A program made the position numbers and the translations under genes. The notes beneath the pieces were generated by a model that was given only the letters and a program-made list of their open reading frames with translations, was not told the DNA's origin and ran no database searches. A stretch of DNA of 11,839 bases, taken from positions 1 through 11,839 of the forward strand of contig JAAMXY010002221.1 of assembly GCA_019677205.1 (NCBI GenBank), in the 5' to 3' direction. Numbering within the stretch: position 1 is the first letter of the stretch; each line of letters starts with the position of its first letter. Positions 8,510 through 11,839 of the stretch are shown here, one piece after another. This DNA is from Pinguiococcus pyrenoidosus (Eukaryota; Sar; Pinguiophyceae; Pinguiochrysidales; Pinguiochrysidaceae).

Positions 8510-8783
8510 AAGAAGTAGGAGCTTGAAAAGATCGAAGGCAACGAAAGCCTCGTTTCTCTTGTTCTTCTTCTTGTTCCGGTTCTTGTGGCCGCTCTGGACA
8601 TGCCTTCCCTCTCCTCCACTGCTCTCCCTCCACCCTCCTCCTTCTCCTCCCTTTTTCCGCCCCTCTCTTCCTTCCACCATCCCTCGGTAGATCTCCGTGG
8701 CAGTGGTCTCTGACGCCTTCTCCCCGCTCTGCCTTTGTCGCTCCCTTTGCGACAAGCAGGCCATTCACAGCGTCAGATCCGAA
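8510..8783. repeat. Pyrimidine-rich convergent spacer
   Basis: This spacer lies between the stop codons of two converging genes. From about 8551 to 8687 the plus strand is dominated by CTTCTT, CCCTCTCCTCC and similar runs, with almost no purine stretches. It presumably holds both 3' untranslated regions. No AATAAA signal is visible on either strand, so polyadenylation must use another signal. Open frames here are repeat-driven. Confidence 0.6.
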
Positions 8784-9587
8784 TCAGCAGCCATGACTGT
8801 ACTTCTCGGCGGTGCTGAGCCAGTAGTCCTCGTTGAACTTCAGTCCCTCCTTGAGCGCCACGATGGATCTCTCGCAGAAGCCTTCGTGCCAAAGTGGATA
8901 ATGATTGTCCGGGAAAAACACATTCTTGGGGAACTCCTTGGCAAACGTCGAGTCCAGCAGCATGCTCTCCACTTGCCCCAGGTTGTACATGTCACACTCA
9001 TGCCAGAGGGTGGTGTTCCCCGTGTTTAGCTTATGTCGCCATGCGCTGGAGGCCTGTGAGCCGCAGCACTTTCGAGTCACTTGCCAAAGTTCCATGAATT
9101 CCCGTAGCGTGTGGCTGTCTTGCTTGCTGAGATCGAACGCCTGGCTGTAATCCGTCAGCACAAACAGCTCTTTCTGCTCCAGTTCCACCCGATCCACTTC
9201 CAATGCGACGGGCACTTGATCCAACTCCGGCGGCGCCTCGAAGGGCTCCCCGTTTTCTTGGCCTTTCCTGGACATGATGACTACCGCCTTCTGCTGTGTA
9301 AGTTGCTTAAAGTGTTCCCGCAGATGATCCGAATGGGTTTTCACTACGTTCACTTCGGTGCTTGAAACTCGCGCGTAGTCGCAGCATACTTTCTTCGCCG
9401 GCTCCGCATGGCCAAACTTCAGCACGCTAGCGACGCACGTGGCCATGAACTCGAAGGTGGAGGCGGAGCGGGACTCTCCATACGCCAAGATCAGCTGAAC
9501 ATCGTCCGGGACATGTCCGAGCGCATTGGCGCACTCAAGGCAGCCGCCGCAACACACTATCAGCAACAGGAAATTCCGATGTATCAT
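8784..9587 (-). CDS. Secretory-pathway protein with sulfotransferase-like P-loop
   Basis: A single exon of 267 residues, starting ATG ATA CAT and ending TGA. Residues 1 to about 23 (MIHRNFLLLIVCCGGCLECA) form a hydrophobic leader suggesting ER entry as a signal peptide or a type II anchor. Residues 37-46 (GESRSASTFE) resemble the 5'-phosphosulfate loop of sulfotransferases (consensus near RSGSTxL), and V-V-K-T-H at 81-85 fits the conserved strand-end that follows in that fold. These enzymes move sulfate from PAPS to sugars or proteins, usually in the Golgi. The rest has Trp/Cys-rich stretches (LWQVTRKCC, NTTLWHECDMYN) but no clear 3'-phosphate-binding motif, so activity is uncertain. NTT at about 194 is a possible N-glycosylation site. 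It is convergent with the EFHC1-like gene and divergent from the F-box gene, and I see no functional link to either. The coding call is firmer than the function. Confidence 0.75.
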   Translation of the reverse strand: MIHRNFLLLIVCCGGCLECANALGHVPDDVQLILAYGESRSASTFEFMATCVASVLKFGHAEPAKKVCCDYARVSSTEVNVVKTHSDHLREHFKQLTQQKAVVIMSRKGQENGEPFEAPPELDQVPVALEVDRVELEQKELFVLTDYSQAFDLSKQDSHTLREFMELWQVTRKCCGSQASSAWRHKLNTGNTTLWHECDMYNLGQVESMLLDSTFAKEFPKNVFFPDNHYPLWHEGFCERSIVALKEGLKFNEDYWLSTAEKYSHGC

Positions 9588-10247
9588 GTCTTGCCTCGAA
9601 GGACGCGGAGCTCCACTCTTGGCCTTGGTGGCGGTTGCGCCGGGAATGCTCAGCTGACCAGTTAGAGGAGCATGACAACCGATTTAAGCGTAACCTAGCC
9701 TAGCAGCTTCTAGCAGGCGGGTCGAAAGGTGGGTTGTTAATTCAGCCTCGACGGCAGCAGGAGTCAGGAGCGTGAAAGAGAAAGAAGAAAGGGAAACTGG
9801 ATCTCATCCAATCCTAAATCTACACGAAACTCCAGCTGACATCAGCTGATGACTTGCTCGGATTTGCCAGCCTGTCATGGACCCGCTCTGCCGGAAAAAG
9901 AATTCAGTGACGTGTGTAAGAAGCTTTGATTGGTTTCTAGTTTGAATTACACGTCGAACGGTGCATCCGATCCTAAAATATTGGAGATAGAAGACTTTGT
10001 CTTTTGTTTTCTTATTCTTCGCGACCATACGACCTAGAGTCGTCCAAAAAACTTTCCACGCTTGGGACTCCATACGATGCGTATGCAAGGCCCGAAAAGC
10101 TAGTATTCTGTCGTTCCCGCCATTTTGAAGCCAAAGCCAGCAGCTTCACCTCAAATCTCCGCAGAAATCGCCGTTCACTTTGGTCCAGCAATTCACCACA
10201 GCGCTGCTTGGCGCCTCGGAGGCGAAGTGGGCGCTAAGAATAGGGAA
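9588..10247. promoter_or_regulatory. Divergent spacer with two CCAAT boxes
   Basis: This 660-base spacer lies between the start of the sulfotransferase-like gene (minus) and that of the F-box/WD40 gene (plus). It has CCAAT at 9808-9812 and the reverse form ATTGG at 9929-9933. A 12-base perfect palindrome CATCAGCTGATG at 9840-9851 contains an E-box core. The stretch at about 9900-10020 is AT-richer than the rest of the window. A minus-strand open frame at 9804-10088 resembles nothing known. I see no RNA gene here. Confidence 0.5.
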
Positions 10248-11839
10248 ATGGCGTTTTTAGAGCAGCGAGAAGAGCTGCAGGACTGCTATCAGCGGCTGTT
10301 AGAGCAGGTATCTCCTTCATTTTTGAATGAATCGGCGATCCTAAGCGCTTCCAGAGACGTCTAGTAGTGCCTGCTGTATCGAGATGCGACATCGTCAGCA
10401 ACGAACCTCAGCCTAGGGCAAAGATCCGCCGCTTGAGCCTCTCAGGTTCCTCACACCGCGTTTGTGGGCTTTTCCTCTCGCAGGAAGAAGAGATCGGCCT
10501 CCTAAGGAGATGTCTGGATCAGCCAGATGACCTCGTGACCAAGCTCCGAGCTTCCGAAGCAAGAAGTAGAGCCTTGGAGCAGGAGGTGCGTCTCACTTCG
10601 TCGAGGCCTCCGCCTTTCTCGAGGAAATCTGGTCTCAGCTTTGCATGATTCACGCCACGGAACGCAGGTGCAATTGCTGCGGAGAGTCATCTGGGTCATG
10701 CGCGAAGATTTGAATGTCAAGGCGGAGCAGTTCACGGAGCTGTACGCGTCGCTGAAAAGCGCAAACGATGAGAGAGAGGCCGAGCATGCGTTCCTGCGGG
10801 CCCGTCTCATGGCCCTGGAGAAGAAGTTGCGCAAGAAGCTGGACGAGCATGACACGCACGCTCCTTTGGCCCACGCACGAGGCGCTGTGGCGCCACATGA
10901 GAGCAGCGTCGATCGCTTAAGTGTGCTACCCGTGGAGCTGAGCTCGCGGATTTTGGCGTTTCTCGACGGGCCATCTCTTGCCGGCCTGGGCTCAACATGT
11001 CGATACTGGTATGTGGGCAAATCTTCCACCGAAGAATCGGCCCTTCCTGACGTCGTTCGCTTCTTCCACAGGCGACTATGCACCAGCAGCGACGCCTTGT
11101 GGCACCACCTCTATGCCGTGACTTTCAATGCGAAGAGCCGCATCCACCTGCCGCGGAGACCAAGCAAGACATCCGAGCTTGCAAATCCCGCGTTGCTACT
11201 GCCACTGTCCCTCCAGAACGTCGCGGGAAGAATCCAGGACTCAGCGACTGAGGCCTCTTCGGAGCAAGCTGAGGAGAGTAAGAGGAACAAGCCCGCTGCC
11301 CGATCAGCGGTGAATTGGAGGGAACGCTTCCAGAACAGATATGCGGTGGACTCTGCATGGACCACCACGGGATCACGGCGCACGAGGAAAACGGCCCTCG
11401 TCGGTCACAAGGTGCTGCGCCACGCACCCCTCCCTTCCCTTCCCTTCAAAGAGAGTAGATGGGCTAACGAAGCTTCACGCAGGGCACCGTGACAAGCCTG
11501 GCTCTCCGGGGCTCGCAGCTGCTCAGCGGCTCGGACGATGGATCCCTCATTCTCTGGTCCCTGGAGCCACCTGCGGGCTACCAGTCAGCGGTGAATGAGC
11601 CTCCACCTCCTGCGCTAGGCCTCGCGTCCTTGTTCTCGCCGATGCCGATTGCCACCACGGAGCACGACATCGGGAGGACGCATCTTGAAGATCTGCGGCG
11701 GCATCTTCACAGCACGCTTCCCCGCGTTCCCGGACTCCAAGGCGGTACCGATCTCGGGAGCGCGAGGAGCTCTAGCCAGAAGCGAGTGCACTTTGGGGCG
11801 CCAGATGAGGTACGCCTTCTGCCATCCGGGGGGGGGGGG
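10248..11839 (+). CDS. Coiled-coil/F-box/WD40 protein, 3' end off window
   Basis: F-box proteins are substrate receptors of SCF ubiquitin ligases: the F-box binds SKP1 and the WD40 propeller binds the target. Exons are 10248-10307 (MAFLEQREELQ), 10484-10585, 10668-11008, 11072-11411 and 11483-11809, then a GTACGC donor at 11810. Introns are 176, 82, 63 and 71 bases, with phases 0, 0, 2 and 0. The visible product is 390 residues. Residues 1-115 form a long coiled coil; 135 to about 180 are an F-box (LSVLPVELSSRILAFLD, then STCRYW rebuilt across intron 3). About 275-310 is the first WD40 blade, rebuilt across intron 4 (TALVGHK|GTVTSLAL, SGSDDGSLILWSL). After it comes a polar linker of roughly 75 residues before the next exon, longer than usual between blades. 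More blades should lie beyond the edge. The ATG at 10248 is preceded by an in-frame open stretch without ATG. The specific family and target are unknown. Confidence 0.88.
11829..11839. other. Terminal poly-G run
   Basis: The window ends in an uninterrupted run of 11 G bases inside the intron that begins at 11810. A run of this kind at a sequence end often marks an assembly boundary or low-quality sequence, so the donor context just before it should be treated with care. Confidence 0.6.

Noticed and set aside
9804-10088. 94-residue minus-strand open frame in the divergent spacer
   Set aside because: It has no recognisable motif, sits in AT-richer DNA upstream of a divergent gene, and shows no splice-site support.
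1-11839. Bacterial operon, CRISPR, phage or transposon content
   Set aside because: There are no spaced direct repeats, no transposase or phage proteins and no terminal inverted repeats. GT-AG introns in every large gene but one point to a eukaryotic chromosome.

Overview
The window is eukaryotic nuclear DNA from a GC-rich protist able to build a cilium or flagellum. Every multi-exon gene is interrupted by short GT-AG introns, mostly 60-220 bases. Reading frames rejoin in phase across these introns to give recognisable eukaryotic families: CEP104, EFHC1/RIB72 and an F-box/WD40 protein. There are no Shine-Dalgarno-led operons. Genes lie on both strands and are tightly packed. CT/GA microsatellites sit in introns and spacers. 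The lineage cannot be fixed from the sequence; a flagellated alga, a stramenopile-like protist or a relative would all fit.

Layout, left to right. Bases 1-380 hold nothing I can support. At about 380-572 on the minus strand there is a TPR-like stretch whose frame is broken. At 808-1796 (minus) lies a four-exon coiled-coil gene. The spacer at 1797-2355 holds a (CT)15 tract and a 16-base tandem repeat but no convincing gene. At 2356-5193 (minus) a ten-exon gene encodes a CEP104-type N-terminal jelly-roll and coiled-coil protein. A 392-base divergent spacer, 5194-5585, carries two CCAAT boxes in inverted orientation. At 5586-8509 (plus) a six-exon gene encodes an EFHC1/RIB72 homologue with three DM10 domains and a weak EF-hand. 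After a pyrimidine-rich spacer, 8784-9587 (minus) is a single-exon secretory-pathway protein with a sulfotransferase-like P-loop. After a second divergent spacer, 9588-10247, a coiled-coil/F-box/WD40 gene starts at 10248 (plus) and runs off the right edge.

The clearest theme is cilium assembly. CEP104 family proteins act at the tips of ciliary and centriolar microtubules. EFHC1/RIB72 proteins are microtubule inner proteins of doublet A-tubules. The two genes are head to head and may share a regulatory region. The neighbouring coiled-coil gene could belong to the same theme, but only by position and coil content. The strongest oddities are a CEP104-like protein with no visible TOG domain or zinc fingers, a frame break inside it that is either a 23-base intron or a one-base indel, and the broken TPR stretch. 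I found no CRISPR array, insertion sequence, phage, rRNA or tRNA gene, and nothing that I can defend as a wholly new system.
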